Below, piece after piece: positions 53,517-61,947 of a DNA stretch of 64,000 nt; the first letter of the stretch is position 1; every line of letters begins with the position of its first letter. Source of the stretch: CALINF01 sp039990395 (GTDB lineage Bacteria; Pseudomonadota; Gammaproteobacteria; Pseudomonadales; Halieaceae); contig JBDXFZ010000146.1 of assembly GCA_039990395.1 (NCBI GenBank), positions 1-64,000 on the forward strand, given 5' to 3'. The position numbers and the translations under genes are program-made. The notes below the pieces were generated by a model. The model did not search any database and was not told the DNA's origin. It saw only the letters and a list, made by a program, of their open reading frames with translations.

Positions 53517-54429
53517 GTTTTAGTACCTCTCGCTTCAAACCGATGCCGAGTATATTTTCCAGTTTGGCTTTCGCGCGAAATGCAGTGCTCATGAACTGAT
53601 GTTTGCCCATTACGCCTTCCCTGAAAGAAGGGCGCTTTGATATCCGCTGGTACCACCCAAAATAGTTGGGGAAGAGCTGCTCAAACGGGTAGTCACACTC
53701 GGTTAGGCGTAGAGTTTTCATTGCCCAGATAACGTCAGCTATCGTGAGATCATTACCTGTCAAAAACATGCGACCATCAGCCAGGCGTTGTTCATGATCC
53801 TTAAACGCCATATTCAGCCTCTCCAGGTGCTGTTCATAGACGTGCTCTGGAATGGATTGATTGTCATATCCTTCATAAAAGTCCACTAGCTGCTCAGCGT
53901 CACTGCTGTTTTTTAGCAGTTCCCGTAGCTGCTGCTCATCCCCTTTTGAGAGTCTGGCGAGTCCTCGTAGACCCCAGCGAAACGTGACAAATCGAATCGA
54001 GCGATGCAATTCTTTGCCAAGCTTTGTAAGTGCGATGGCGTCTTCCATTACGGCGGAATCCTGCTTTGGTACGAGGGGTGCGCCGCCGAACGCGTCGTCA
54101 AGATACTCAATGATCTCCATTGACTCCACATGCAGCTTGCCGTCATGCACTAGGGCAGGCACAACCAGATTCGGTTGAATCAGCGAGTACACTTCGGTCA
54201 TATGTTCTTTTTTTACGAGCGATACCTGGCGGCTTACCCAAGCGCCATCTTGCGCCGCGCAGCTAGCGGTATCATCGGCGTCAAACTTCACTTCGCGGCC
54301 TCGTGTCAGGCCTTTCTCCTGCAGTGCAAACCGCACCCGCTGAGCGCAGGGCGCGCCGTCATAGTGAAACAAATGAATGCCCTTGATCTTACCAACGATC
54401 GGACTTTTGGGGTTTTCAACCAAGGCCAT
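53506..54429 (-). CDS. Glutathione S-transferase-like protein
   Basis: A 307-residue protein, longer than standard GSTs (about 210). A thioredoxin-like N-terminal domain starts at about residue 17 (IHLFHYDGAPCAQRVRFAL, with Cys28 in the catalytic position), and a helical C-terminal domain includes NDLTIADVIWAMKTLRL. The first 16 residues are a basic extension. It heads a leftward operon with a membrane protein and a flavin reductase, and diverges from a TetR regulator, suggesting inducible detoxification. Confidence 0.85.
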   Translation of the reverse strand: MALVENPKSPIVGKIKGIHLFHYDGAPCAQRVRFALQEKGLTRGREVKFDADDTASCAAQDGAWVSRQVSLVKKEHMTEVYSLIQPNLVVPALVHDGKLHVESMEIIEYLDDAFGGAPLVPKQDSAVMEDAIALTKLGKELHRSIRFVTFRWGLRGLARLSKGDEQQLRELLKNSSDAEQLVDFYEGYDNQSIPEHVYEQHLERLNMAFKDHEQRLADGRMFLTGNDLTIADVIWAMKTLRLTECDYPFEQLFPNYFGWYQRISKRPSFREGVMGKHQFMSTAFRAKAKLENILGIGLKREVLKRVA

Positions 54430-54458
54430 TGCAATCTCCAGTATGCTTTTTTGTATTA

Positions 54459-54500
54459 TTTCGCATAAAATAGGCTATCGTCAATAAATAATATGCGAAA
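54459..54500. promoter_or_regulatory. Inverted repeat, candidate TetR operator
   Basis: Perfect nine-base arms TTTCGCATA (54459-54467) and TATGCGAAA (54492-54500) are separated by 24 AT-rich bases. The repeat lies in the 81-base gap between the divergent GST and TetR genes and would cover both promoters, so autoregulation and control of the GST operon by the TetR protein are likely. Confidence 0.6.
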
Positions 54501-54510
54501 CGGTACATAT

Positions 54511-55119
54511 ATGACTCGGGGCAGACCCAGAAAGTTTGATGAAGAACTGGCGCTCACTGGTGCAATGACCCTGTTTTGGGAGAAGGGGCTAGCGGCTACT
54601 TCGCTGGATGACCTGGCGGTTGCGATGAGAATGAATCGTCCCAGTATCTACAACGCTTTTGGCAACAAAGAGGCGATCTACCGGCGCGCTCTCGAACACT
54701 ATCTTATGCAGCTAGAGCAAAGCACGCTGGTAACGTTTCAGTCAGGTATGTCACTGCAGGCCGGGTTGTATGCCTTCTTCGATCAGGCTATTGAAGTGTA
54801 CTTCGGGAATAATCCACCGCTAGGCTGCCTGGCGATCTGTACAGCGCCAAGTGCGGCTGTTAGTCACCCGGAGGTGGGCAAGGACCTAAAGGCGCTCATT
54901 GCGCTACTGGACACCCGCTTCGCTGAGCGATTGCTCAAAGCCATAGATGAGGGCGACTTACCCGCAAAAGCGCAGCCCAAGCTGGCAGCACAAATGCTAC
55001 AAGCAACGCTACAAAGTATTGCAGTGCGTGCCAGGAGCGGTGAGAGTAAAACCAGCCTGCGAGCACTGGCACGCTACTCGATCGACTCAATTTTGTCCTC
55101 TGAGGGTACCAACCCGTAG
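54511..55119 (+). CDS. TetR-family transcriptional regulator
   Basis: The ATG at 54511 gives 202 residues beginning MTRGRPRKFDEELAL, the typical TetR start; an ATG at 54493 lies inside the operator repeat and is less likely. The helix-turn-helix reads ATSLDDLAVAMRMNRPSIYNAFGNKEAIYRRAL across two helices. A C-terminal ligand-binding helical domain follows, including LGCLAICTAPSAAV. Divergent from the GST operon. Confidence 0.9.
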   Translation: MTRGRPRKFDEELALTGAMTLFWEKGLAATSLDDLAVAMRMNRPSIYNAFGNKEAIYRRALEHYLMQLEQSTLVTFQSGMSLQAGLYAFFDQAIEVYFGNNPPLGCLAICTAPSAAVSHPEVGKDLKALIALLDTRFAERLLKAIDEGDLPAKAQPKLAAQMLQATLQSIAVRARSGESKTSLRALARYSIDSILSSEGTNP

Positions 55120-55294
55120 AGAGCGGGTGCCTAAAGCGGGTCGACAGTTGCTGCACCACCCCATGAGCCAGTGAGCGGCTATACCAAGGAGTTTCGATAG
55201 CCAATCTTATGGCACTGCATTGCGATATTACCTCTTCCAATATGTTAACTTGCCATCACTTCTTCAGGCGTAGCCTGCTAACCAGGAAACCAGC

Positions 55295-56407
55295 ATGAGT
55301 TCTCTTTTAAATGACCAGCAAGTGATTGAGCGTGTGTTTGAGCATATAGATAACAAAACGACTGATCTTGGCGAAGCAGTCTGGAAAGAGCCTGTTTCGA
55401 GTTATCTATCTGAAGAGCGCTTCGAGTCTGAAATAGAGCTGTTAAGGCGCATGCCTGTTCCTTTCTGTCCTTCTGCAATGGTTAGAGAGAATGGTGAGTA
55501 CGTGGCGAGAACTGCTGCGGGTACTCCAATAGTTGTAGTGAGAGGAGATGATGGGTTGGTTCGCGCCTTTATCAACGCGTGTCGCCATCGCGGCATGCCG
55601 GTTGCGGGCGAGAGTGGATGTGCTCGTGCATTCGTCTGCCCCTACCATGCTTGGACTTATGGTCTTGATGGGAAGTTAAGACATATACCTGGCGAAGAGG
55701 GGTTCCCAGAGGTGAAGCCGCAAGAAAACGGTTTAGTTGAAATTGGTGCACTCGAGAAGGGCGGTTTAGTCTATGTTAATCAAAGTGGTTCAATTGATTC
55801 CGCCATGCTCAAAGACATGCCAGAGTTTTTTTCAAAAGAGCAAAACTTCTTCGATCAAAACGAGTATACAGATGAGGCTAACTGGAAACTGATAGCGGAG
55901 ACCTCGCTGGAGGGCTACCACATTAAGGCTTTACACAAGCAAAGCTTCTATCCTTATGGGCTCGACAATACCAATGTAGTTGAAAATTTTGGCGCTAACT
56001 CCCGAATCGTATTTCCTTTTAAGCGCATTGAGAAACTTCGTGCGCTTGATCCGGGCGAACGGCGTCTCGATGGGATGGTCACCTCGGTGTATCAACTGTT
56101 CCCCAATGTTCATATATCGATACTGTCCAAGCATTCAACGATGACAGTGCTCGAACCGCTTAGCCCATCGCGCAGCAAGCTTTTGATCTATCGACTTACC
56201 AATACGACCTCAACTGGAAAAAGTGTTGAGTTAGAGGAAGCAAAGCGAGATGCCGAGTTTGTTAAAGACTCCGGTCTGGATGAGGATCGTGCGGCCGCAT
56301 GCGCGATACAGACTGGCTTAAGCACGAAGGCGAATCAGTATCTTACGTTCGGACGGTTTGAAAAGGCGATAGTGCACTTTCATCAAAATCTGTCGCATTA
56401 CCTCTAG
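55295..56407 (+). CDS. Rieske aromatic ring-hydroxylating oxygenase, large subunit
   Basis: A 370-residue oxygenase alpha subunit. The Rieske 2Fe-2S ligands are Cys96-His98 (ACRHRG) and Cys115-His118 (CPYHAW). The mononuclear iron site is formed by His209 and His214 (EGYHIKALH) and an Asp in LDEDRAAACAI. It hydroxylates an aromatic, quaternary ammonium or similar compound. No beta subunit, ferredoxin or reductase gene is adjacent, so electrons must come from elsewhere. Substrate unknown. Confidence 0.9.
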   Translation: MSSLLNDQQVIERVFEHIDNKTTDLGEAVWKEPVSSYLSEERFESEIELLRRMPVPFCPSAMVRENGEYVARTAAGTPIVVVRGDDGLVRAFINACRHRGMPVAGESGCARAFVCPYHAWTYGLDGKLRHIPGEEGFPEVKPQENGLVEIGALEKGGLVYVNQSGSIDSAMLKDMPEFFSKEQNFFDQNEYTDEANWKLIAETSLEGYHIKALHKQSFYPYGLDNTNVVENFGANSRIVFPFKRIEKLRALDPGERRLDGMVTSVYQLFPNVHISILSKHSTMTVLEPLSPSRSKLLIYRLTNTTSTGKSVELEEAKRDAEFVKDSGLDEDRAAACAIQTGLSTKANQYLTFGRFEKAIVHFHQNLSHYL

Positions 56408-56488
56408 ACCTAATGACGAATGCTGGATGCTCTCTGCGACCATTCAGTAAGGAAGTTGAGAGGTTAGGAGGGCGGTCCTAGCTAGCGT

Positions 56489-56880
56489 TCACTGAAGCGT
56501 TGCGCAGATCGCCCACACATTACCGGCGACGCTGAAAGTGTCTCTCGGGGTCTTGAAGCTGGCTCGCCAGCCTGCGCGGTCAGGTGATGGATACGCGCCT
56601 TCCATAATCCAGCTTGAATTCACAAGTTTGGCGCCACCGCTCAGTATGTTTTTCCATTGGGGCACTCTACTGCGACAAACACTAAATCTTGTTGCGCATT
56701 TACTGGGCTAAATCCCCAGACGATCCTAGTGTTCACTAGAAACGTAGATCTGAGTGTTTTCATCCGAGATTTCTCTTTGTGCGTCGATTGCTGGGCGGTT
56801 TCCATGAATCGCCAGATAGTCACACCTAAATGTGCGAAAAATATTTTCAGAGCAAATCTAACGCAACTGGAGCGCTTCAT
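56489..56880 (-). pseudogene. Frameshifted gene for a CPxGK-type beta-repeat protein
   Basis: Two leftward frames join at a T5 run (56649-56653, A5 on the coding strand). The upstream frame reads to VFVAVECPNGKT and then stops at 56641. The -1 frame continues NILSGGAKLV ... ending AGNVWAICATLQ at 56489. Together they form the familiar pattern CPxGK..LxGGA....GWxA......AxCA of secreted beta-rich repeat proteins. One missing base explains the break, so this is a decaying gene or a sequencing error. An ATG at 56763 is one possible start; no clear signal peptide is seen. Confidence 0.55.
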
Positions 56881-56923
56881 TCCAAGTATGTTGCGGGATA
56901 AAGCTTCTCGGTTTGTTCCATCG

Positions 56924-57271
56924 TCAATTGCGGTTCTTAATCTTGGGGTCGATCTCAGACGTTTTGGTCTTCACTTTATAAGTGAAGTCCGTATCTTTAT
57001 CGTTATCTGGGTTGGCGTCGCTAACGCTAAACGCTTTTTTGTCCGACCACCGTGTAAAATTAGTGAAAATTTTGTCTTTTCCATTTCCAGACACAACAAT
57101 GCCCTTTTTCTTTCTGAATTTCCTGCCATCAATGAGTGTCCACTTGATATCGATATCGGGCTCATTTACCGCGCTCAGATCGATATCTCCGTCGGACGAA
57201 ACTGTGGCCCCAGCTGGGCCGTCGGTCATGGTGAAAGTCGTAGCATCAATCGAAATTTCAAGGGTTGCCAT
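56924..57271 (-). CDS. Small beta-rich hypothetical protein next to the TIR gene
   Basis: A 115-residue protein starting MATLEISIDATTFTMTDG, with GGAG nine bases before the ATG. It is rich in Asp, Lys, Thr and short alternating beta strands, with no signal peptide or membrane segment. The final DPKIKNRN after a TYKV-like strand resembles the ending of small cupredoxin-like or beta-sandwich proteins, but this is a weak impression. It lies 166 bases downstream of the TIR protein gene, same strand. AT content is higher than in neighbouring genes. Confidence 0.6.
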   Translation of the reverse strand: MATLEISIDATTFTMTDGPAGATVSSDGDIDLSAVNEPDIDIKWTLIDGRKFRKKKGIVVSGNGKDKIFTNFTRWSDKKAFSVSDANPDNDKDTDFTYKVKTKTSEIDPKIKNRN

Positions 57272-57437
57272 TGTAGTAACTCCGGATCACTGATTGGGTT
57301 GATGAATCGCGTGCTGGCGCTGCAATTAGTATCCGTCACGTCGACTGTGTTACCGCATCTTTATCCTAGACGCACTTTCGTATAGTGCAAACCCATACGA
57401 TTGAAACTACACCTCCCCCGAGAGTGACGTAGCATAG

Positions 57438-59492
57438 TTACAGACTTTGTTCGGGTGGATTGATATAGACTGAGGCTAACGAAGTGCGCCGCCTTTCTGT
57501 AATGCCCATAGCGCCTAGTGATTCCCACGCTGCGTTAGCTTCGTCCCTCTGCTGCAATCGTGTATGGAGTGCATGCAGCAGGAGCAATTTACTTACTCCC
57601 GGGTCAATTTCCGCGTTGAACGTCGCCATTTCCAGGCTTGTTTTCCACGCCTGATTTGCCAATGCTGGATTACCCTCTCGCAATAGAAGATCTCCTTGTA
57701 TCAATTGCAGTTCGGCATACGCGGCCTCAACTATGCTGGAGTCTTCGTTGCCATTTCTGCCATTAAGATCAGCCAGAGCAGTTGATACGATTTTATCTGC
57801 CGATGAGGGCTGGTCATCGGCCATCAATGCGCTGGCGAGCCGGGTTGCGGCGTCTCCCATTGACAACAACGTATCGAGGCGACCAGGCTCCATTGTTTGC
57901 AGCTTTAGAGACGCTTCATAAGCACTTACAGCTGCAGAGAGTGCCTCCTTGTGTTCACCTGAAGCGGCCAAAAGCTGGCTATGCACTACTGATGCATTGC
58001 TATGGCTATTTAGCCAGTAGTAGTTTTCAGTATCGTGCTCGATGAGTTCTTCTGAGAGCTTAGTCGCAAGTTCGGCATACTCCATTGCGGTAGTAAGAGA
58101 GCCTATCCACATTTCAAGCGGGGCAAGTCTCCGCGCCGAATTACTTAGCATCTCGCGAAATCCCTTGTCATCAGATTGCGCCACTAGCGATTGTAGTGTT
58201 GTGAACTCTTTCGCGTACTGATCTTTTGCACGCTTCAGATTGCCAGATTTTCTGGCGATTTCACCCAGCCAGGAATGCAGCTGGTATCTCTCATCCAAGC
58301 GCTGGATGGTGTCCAGTTTATCCTCGTAAGACTCAAAGACCTCAAGCGCAGCAAGTAGGTAGTTCTCTGCTTCAACATAGTTTGAAGCCTCAAGTTCCAG
58401 GGCACCAAGATTCACATTGCTCGATTGCAATTCTACTAAATACTCTAGTGAGTCCGGGTTCTGTGCGACTAAATTGCGTGCTTCGACAAGGTAATTCCGG
58501 AAGCGTTGTCTGGCCGAATCGATCTCCAGTCGTTCGTAATGTACGTAGCCAAGCCAGAATTCGCTTTGCGCAATTTCGTAGCTCACCCGATCTGTGCCGG
58601 GGCTATCTACGCGCATCTTGGTGAGGATCGCCAGAGACTTTTCAAACGACGCAAAGGCATCCTGAAGGTTTCCTTGGGCCATTTGTACCTCACCAATCTG
58701 GCGAATAGCCATTGCATGCTTAAGGGTTACCTCTGGTGTTATGTCCCCCCCGCCCAGTTCAGAGAAATACCCTAACGCCTTCTCGCCAACTGCATCTAGT
58801 ACGTCTAGCTTGCCAATCGGTTCCAGTTTGTCACGTAGGTCACCCAACATAAATGCAATGAGATCGTCAGCTTGTTCGCGTCGTCTGTTCGCGTCATCAC
58901 GTGCTTCCATAGCAACAAGCGCCAGATACAGGGTTACGGCTGCAATGCTGGTAGCAATCGCGGCAACCGCCCCCAATCTCTGTTGTCTACGGCGAAAATC
59001 TCGTTGTTTAAGTGCATCGAAATCAACGTCAATAATGCCGGCGATAGTTTTTAGTAGGGCGTCGCGCTTACCATCAAACCCCTTGCGTGCATCCGCAGCT
59101 AGTGGCTCCAGGGCATTGCCGTCATTATCTATAAGCAATTGTTCTGGAAAGCAGTGTGGTGGTTCGCCACTGGCAATTATCGGTAGGATGGGAGCGTCGG
59201 GATTGAATTGACGATAACGCTCTACTTCTTTGCCCACCCAGTCGGAATCTGCCGCGTCGTTTGAACATACAATAATGAGCGCAGAACTATTCTTCAGAGC
59301 CTCTTCCAGCGACTCGCCCAAACTCGATGCCGCCCGTAAATCAGTGCGATCACGAAACACCGGCTTGATGCGAGAGTAGCCTAGTTGGTCGCGAAGGCGA
59401 GACGGAACCCGCCAGGTTTCTATAGCGCGCTGTAGCCACGCCGCAAATTTGGCGTCGCTGTGGCTGTGACTGATGAAAGCGCGGTAGCGCAA
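57438..59492 (-). CDS. TIR-domain membrane protein with TPR-like repeats
   Basis: A 684-residue protein starting with TTG at 59492. The TIR domain is at residues 1-130: RAFISHSHSD, the BB-loop-like FRDRTDLRAAS, and SDWVGKEVERY, where Glu89 matches the catalytic glutamate of NAD-cleaving TIR domains such as SARM1. A single membrane helix spans about 173-195. The remainder (about 240-680) is a long array of TPR-like helices (QMAQGNLQDAFASFEKSLAIL, with the length kept in each repeat). Possible roles are sensing, immunity or signalling at the inner membrane. No known defence effector lies beside it. Confidence 0.85.
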   Translation of the reverse strand: MRYRAFISHSHSDAKFAAWLQRAIETWRVPSRLRDQLGYSRIKPVFRDRTDLRAASSLGESLEEALKNSSALIIVCSNDAADSDWVGKEVERYRQFNPDAPILPIIASGEPPHCFPEQLLIDNDGNALEPLAADARKGFDGKRDALLKTIAGIIDVDFDALKQRDFRRRQQRLGAVAAIATSIAAVTLYLALVAMEARDDANRRREQADDLIAFMLGDLRDKLEPIGKLDVLDAVGEKALGYFSELGGGDITPEVTLKHAMAIRQIGEVQMAQGNLQDAFASFEKSLAILTKMRVDSPGTDRVSYEIAQSEFWLGYVHYERLEIDSARQRFRNYLVEARNLVAQNPDSLEYLVELQSSNVNLGALELEASNYVEAENYLLAALEVFESYEDKLDTIQRLDERYQLHSWLGEIARKSGNLKRAKDQYAKEFTTLQSLVAQSDDKGFREMLSNSARRLAPLEMWIGSLTTAMEYAELATKLSEELIEHDTENYYWLNSHSNASVVHSQLLAASGEHKEALSAAVSAYEASLKLQTMEPGRLDTLLSMGDAATRLASALMADDQPSSADKIVSTALADLNGRNGNEDSSIVEAAYAELQLIQGDLLLREGNPALANQAWKTSLEMATFNAEIDPGVSKLLLLHALHTRLQQRDEANAAWESLGAMGITERRRTSLASVYINPPEQSL

Positions 59493-59987
59493 CTTGCCCC
59501 CTGTCTATTTGGATCAACTGCTTCGTATTCTAGCTCACCATTTAAGACTCCGCTGAAGACAGGCAAGAGGGAGGTTTCTCAGGTCAACGAAGGTTGATTC
59601 GACGGTGCAATAGGGCGGTATGCCTGCGATTGACTGACCGAGTCACGATTAACCTCGTATTGCAGCAGTACCGCATAAACAGTGCGCTTGGGAAAGCATG
59701 TGATCGCTGCATGTTTTATTGTTCTGGTGGTTTGATCCTGCCAATTGGATGCAGAAGGCGAAATGTGTCTGAGTACGAATTCTTGTTGTTGCAGGAAGGA
59801 GTGAGCGGACGCTTAGAAAGCAGTCCGCTAGGTAGAAAATTTTACGGGCACTATAGGCTCTGAAGATAGTTAGTGGGCTAGACCTGTGACTTGATCTATC
59901 TTGAACCCAAGCCGGCCCCGTCTTGAAGATCTAAGATGTTTTACGTATCAAATTAGCTTTACGCTACCGTGGAGGGGGTGTCTCGCT
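59493..59987. other. Gene-poor spacer between the TIR gene and the csrA unit
   Basis: 495 bases. An 89-codon rightward frame (59594-59863, TTG start) has no ribosome binding site and no recognisable protein character, so it is not called. The TIR gene promoter must lie in the right-hand neighbourhood of 59493. Nothing else is recognised. Confidence 0.4.
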
Positions 59988-60194
59988 TCAGTCCTCAGGT
60001 CTGCCCCACTCCACTTGTGAGCGGTCTATGCCGCCATAAACATAGCCTTCTTTCTGTCTTTGTTCGTGTGACTCTGAAGAATTGTTGTCACGATTTGGGC
60101 CGTGTTGGATAGATTTTGGAGGAGTGAAGTCCCCCTGTCCATGCCACGAAAAATTACGTCGTTCAATGCCACCGTAGGTGAACTCGGTACTCAT
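59988..60194 (-). CDS. Small protein with two YGGI(D/E)R repeats, coupled to csrA
   Basis: A 68-residue polar protein whose ATG overlaps the csrA stop (ATGA). It contains two copies of an aromatic-glycine motif: FTYGGIERRNFSW near the N-terminus and YVYGGIDRSQVEW near the C-terminus, joined by a Gln/Asn/Ser/Glu-rich linker. No membrane segment or known family. Translation coupling to CsrA suggests a functional partner, perhaps binding it or an RNA. Confidence 0.6.
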   Translation of the reverse strand: MSTEFTYGGIERRNFSWHGQGDFTPPKSIQHGPNRDNNSSESHEQRQKEGYVYGGIDRSQVEWGRPED

Positions 60195-60445
60195 GCCTTA
60201 ATCCTCATAGCAGCTGGGGTAGGTTCATGCATGTGCTGAGGCTGGCTATTTGATGGCGTGTTGGGTTGTTCCTGCTGACTTTTCTCTGCTAGCACCTTCA
60301 GGTAGATTTCCTCTCGGTGAACCGCAATATCTCTCGGAGCGCTTATACCAATTCTAATCTGGTTTTGGGTAGTATCTAGTACGGTTACAACCACGTCGTC
60401 ACCTATCATTAGTGACTCGCCGGATTTTCGACTGAGTATCAACAT
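60191..60445 (-). CDS. csrA: Carbon storage regulator CsrA with C-terminal extension
   Basis: The ATG at 60445 has AAGGGA upstream and gives 84 residues; the frame before it is not used. Residues 1-60 are canonical CsrA (MLILSRKSGESLMIGDDVVV, RIGISAPRDIAVHREEIY), an RNA-binding dimer that blocks translation at GGA motifs. Residues 61-84 are an extra Gln/Pro/Ser/His-rich tail absent from E. coli CsrA. Usual neighbours (alaS, recX, tRNA-Ser) are missing, so this may be a paralogue. Confidence 0.93.
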   Translation of the reverse strand: MLILSRKSGESLMIGDDVVVTVLDTTQNQIRIGISAPRDIAVHREEIYLKVLAEKSQQEQPNTPSNSQPQHMHEPTPAAMRIKA

Positions 60446-60777
60446 AGCTAATTCCCTTTTGATTGTTATTCTTTTTGGCGCAAGCCACCTTAAGATCAAT
60501 GGCACTTCCTAAACCAATGCAAGAGTTGTTCCAAGATTATTCTTATATAAATCAGAGGGTTGGATATTTGCATGTGGTGGCATCCTGGCTGAATTGCAGT
60601 TGGAGCCGCAAAACGCAATGCAAAATGAGAAGAACCTGTTTGTCCCTACAATTTGGGTGGCGCAGATTGTGCGCGCTTCAGCGGTAACCGTTTGTAAGCT
60701 GAATAGGTTCGTGATCCCCGCTTCCTAGTCAGCAGGCAATACGTTAGGCTTGAGCAAGAAAACGGAGAAGAGCGCAT
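60446..60777. other. Divergent spacer between csrA and the selenoprotein operon
   Basis: 332 bases that must hold the leftward csrA promoter and the rightward operon promoter. AT-rich patches occur at 60541-60556 (TATATAAATCAG). No hexamer pair with proper spacing was found. Nothing else is recognised. Confidence 0.4.
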
Positions 60778-61947
60778 ATGGCAAAAGCAATGATGGCCTA
60801 CCCGGAGTTGCGGCATCCATTTACGGAAAAGCCGATCCACCCAGAGGGAAGCACCACCGTGCTTTACCAAGGGCGAGCGATCACGTTGGCGCGCACGGCA
60901 GTAGGGGCAGGACTGCTGATCCAGCCAGATGATCTTCCCAATATCAACGGGTTCGTGCTCAAGCCCGAAGGTGCATGCTACGAGGATTTATGCGTTCCTA
61001 TTGGGGCTAATCTGCTGATTGAGAAGCAGGGTGAGCAGTGGTTCGATCTTACCGGGTTCGCTGATCTTCTAGGGCAGTCCTACGTGGCTGATAGCGACCA
61101 GAGGGTTTGGAGCTTTGCCGAGATGCCTGCCAAGCGCGATGGCATGATGCTCGATGCGATGGCGCCGGATTTCAAGGTGACAGATCGAGAAGGCCAGGTC
61201 GTTAGGATGGCGGATCTAAAGGGCAAGAAAGCGCTAATCGTTACCTGGTCCTCATGGTGAGGCTGTTTCCTAGACGTGCCCGTGTGGCAACGTATATATG
61301 AGGAAATAAACGACCCCAACTTCGTGATTTTGTGCGCAGCTGAGGATACGGGTGGAGAAGCCGCAGCGGGTCCCATTTTCGACGCAGCAAACGCCACTTT
61401 TATTCAAGTTGTAGACCCCGATCACATCATCAGTAGTGCCTTCAATTTCGTCAACGTACCCTCCGCCGCGTGGGTAGATGAAGAGGGCAAAATTGTCCGC
61501 ATTGATGAAGGCACATACTCAAAGCTCCATGAGCTCGGCGAAGGTGATACCAAAATTTCTTTTGGCACCGATGTGTATTCCCTAGCACTAAAAGATTGGG
61601 TGGCCAAAGGCTCCGGCAGTAACTATGCGCAGTCCGCGGAGACCGTCACTGGTAATATTCGCCAGCACAGCGCCGAACAGCTAAAGGCAGATGCAGCGTT
61701 CCGTCTTGGCAACTTGTTCCGTTCTCATGGTCTGAGTGATAAAGCAGAATACTATTGGGATATGGCGCGCACGTTGAACCCAGATAGCGTCAACTTTATC
61801 CGCCAGAATTTGACGCTCAGCGAGGAAGGATCGGCGGGAGAAACATTCAGAAACCTGATGGGCGACTACGTTAAGAGCGGCAAGGACTATTATCGCCCGC
61901 TGGATATCCAATCACCATTACCGCCTGAGGACGAGGATACACAATGA
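60778..61947 (+). CDS. Redoxin-domain selenoprotein with in-frame UGA (Sec161)
   Basis: Read through the TGA at 61258-61260 as selenocysteine, one frame gives 389 residues from ATG 60778. Residues about 1-125 are of unknown type; about 126-290 form a thioredoxin-like/AhpC-TSA domain starting DAMAPDFKVTDREGQV, whose active site reads TWSSW-U-G-C, with Sec161 and Cys163. TPR-like helices follow (about 300-355). Both sides of the TGA are one continuous domain, a hairpin follows the TGA at the right distance, and no ribosome binding site restarts downstream. Probably a thiol-peroxidase-like or reductase protein; exact role unknown. Its stop overlaps the next start (ATGA). Confidence 0.88.
61274..61293 (+). 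promoter_or_regulatory. Bacterial SECIS element of the redoxin gene
   Basis: Arms 61274-61280 (ACGTGCC) and 61286-61293 (GGCAACGT, one bulged A at 61290) form a seven-pair stem with loop CGTGT. The loop begins 20 bases after the TGA and has G as its second base, the key feature of bacterial SECIS elements recognised by SelB. Confidence 0.75.

Noticed and set aside
56649..56653. Programmed -1 frameshifting at the A5 run
   Set aside because: The codons at the run (GGA AAA ACA) do not form a canonical slippery heptamer and I found no downstream pseudoknot, so gene decay or a base error is simpler.
56657..57385. Long rightward frame of 242 codons
   Set aside because: It is antisense to the beta-rich gene and the frameshifted gene, has no domain, and lacks a ribosome binding site.
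59594..59863. 89-codon rightward frame starting with TTG
   Set aside because: No ribosome binding site, many Cys and Arg codons typical of chance frames, and no conserved pattern.
61258..61260. Treating the TGA as a true stop, with two separate genes 60778-61260 and 61276-61947
   Set aside because: The halves are in one frame, together form one thioredoxin-like domain, the restart GTG has no ribosome binding site, and a SECIS-like hairpin follows.
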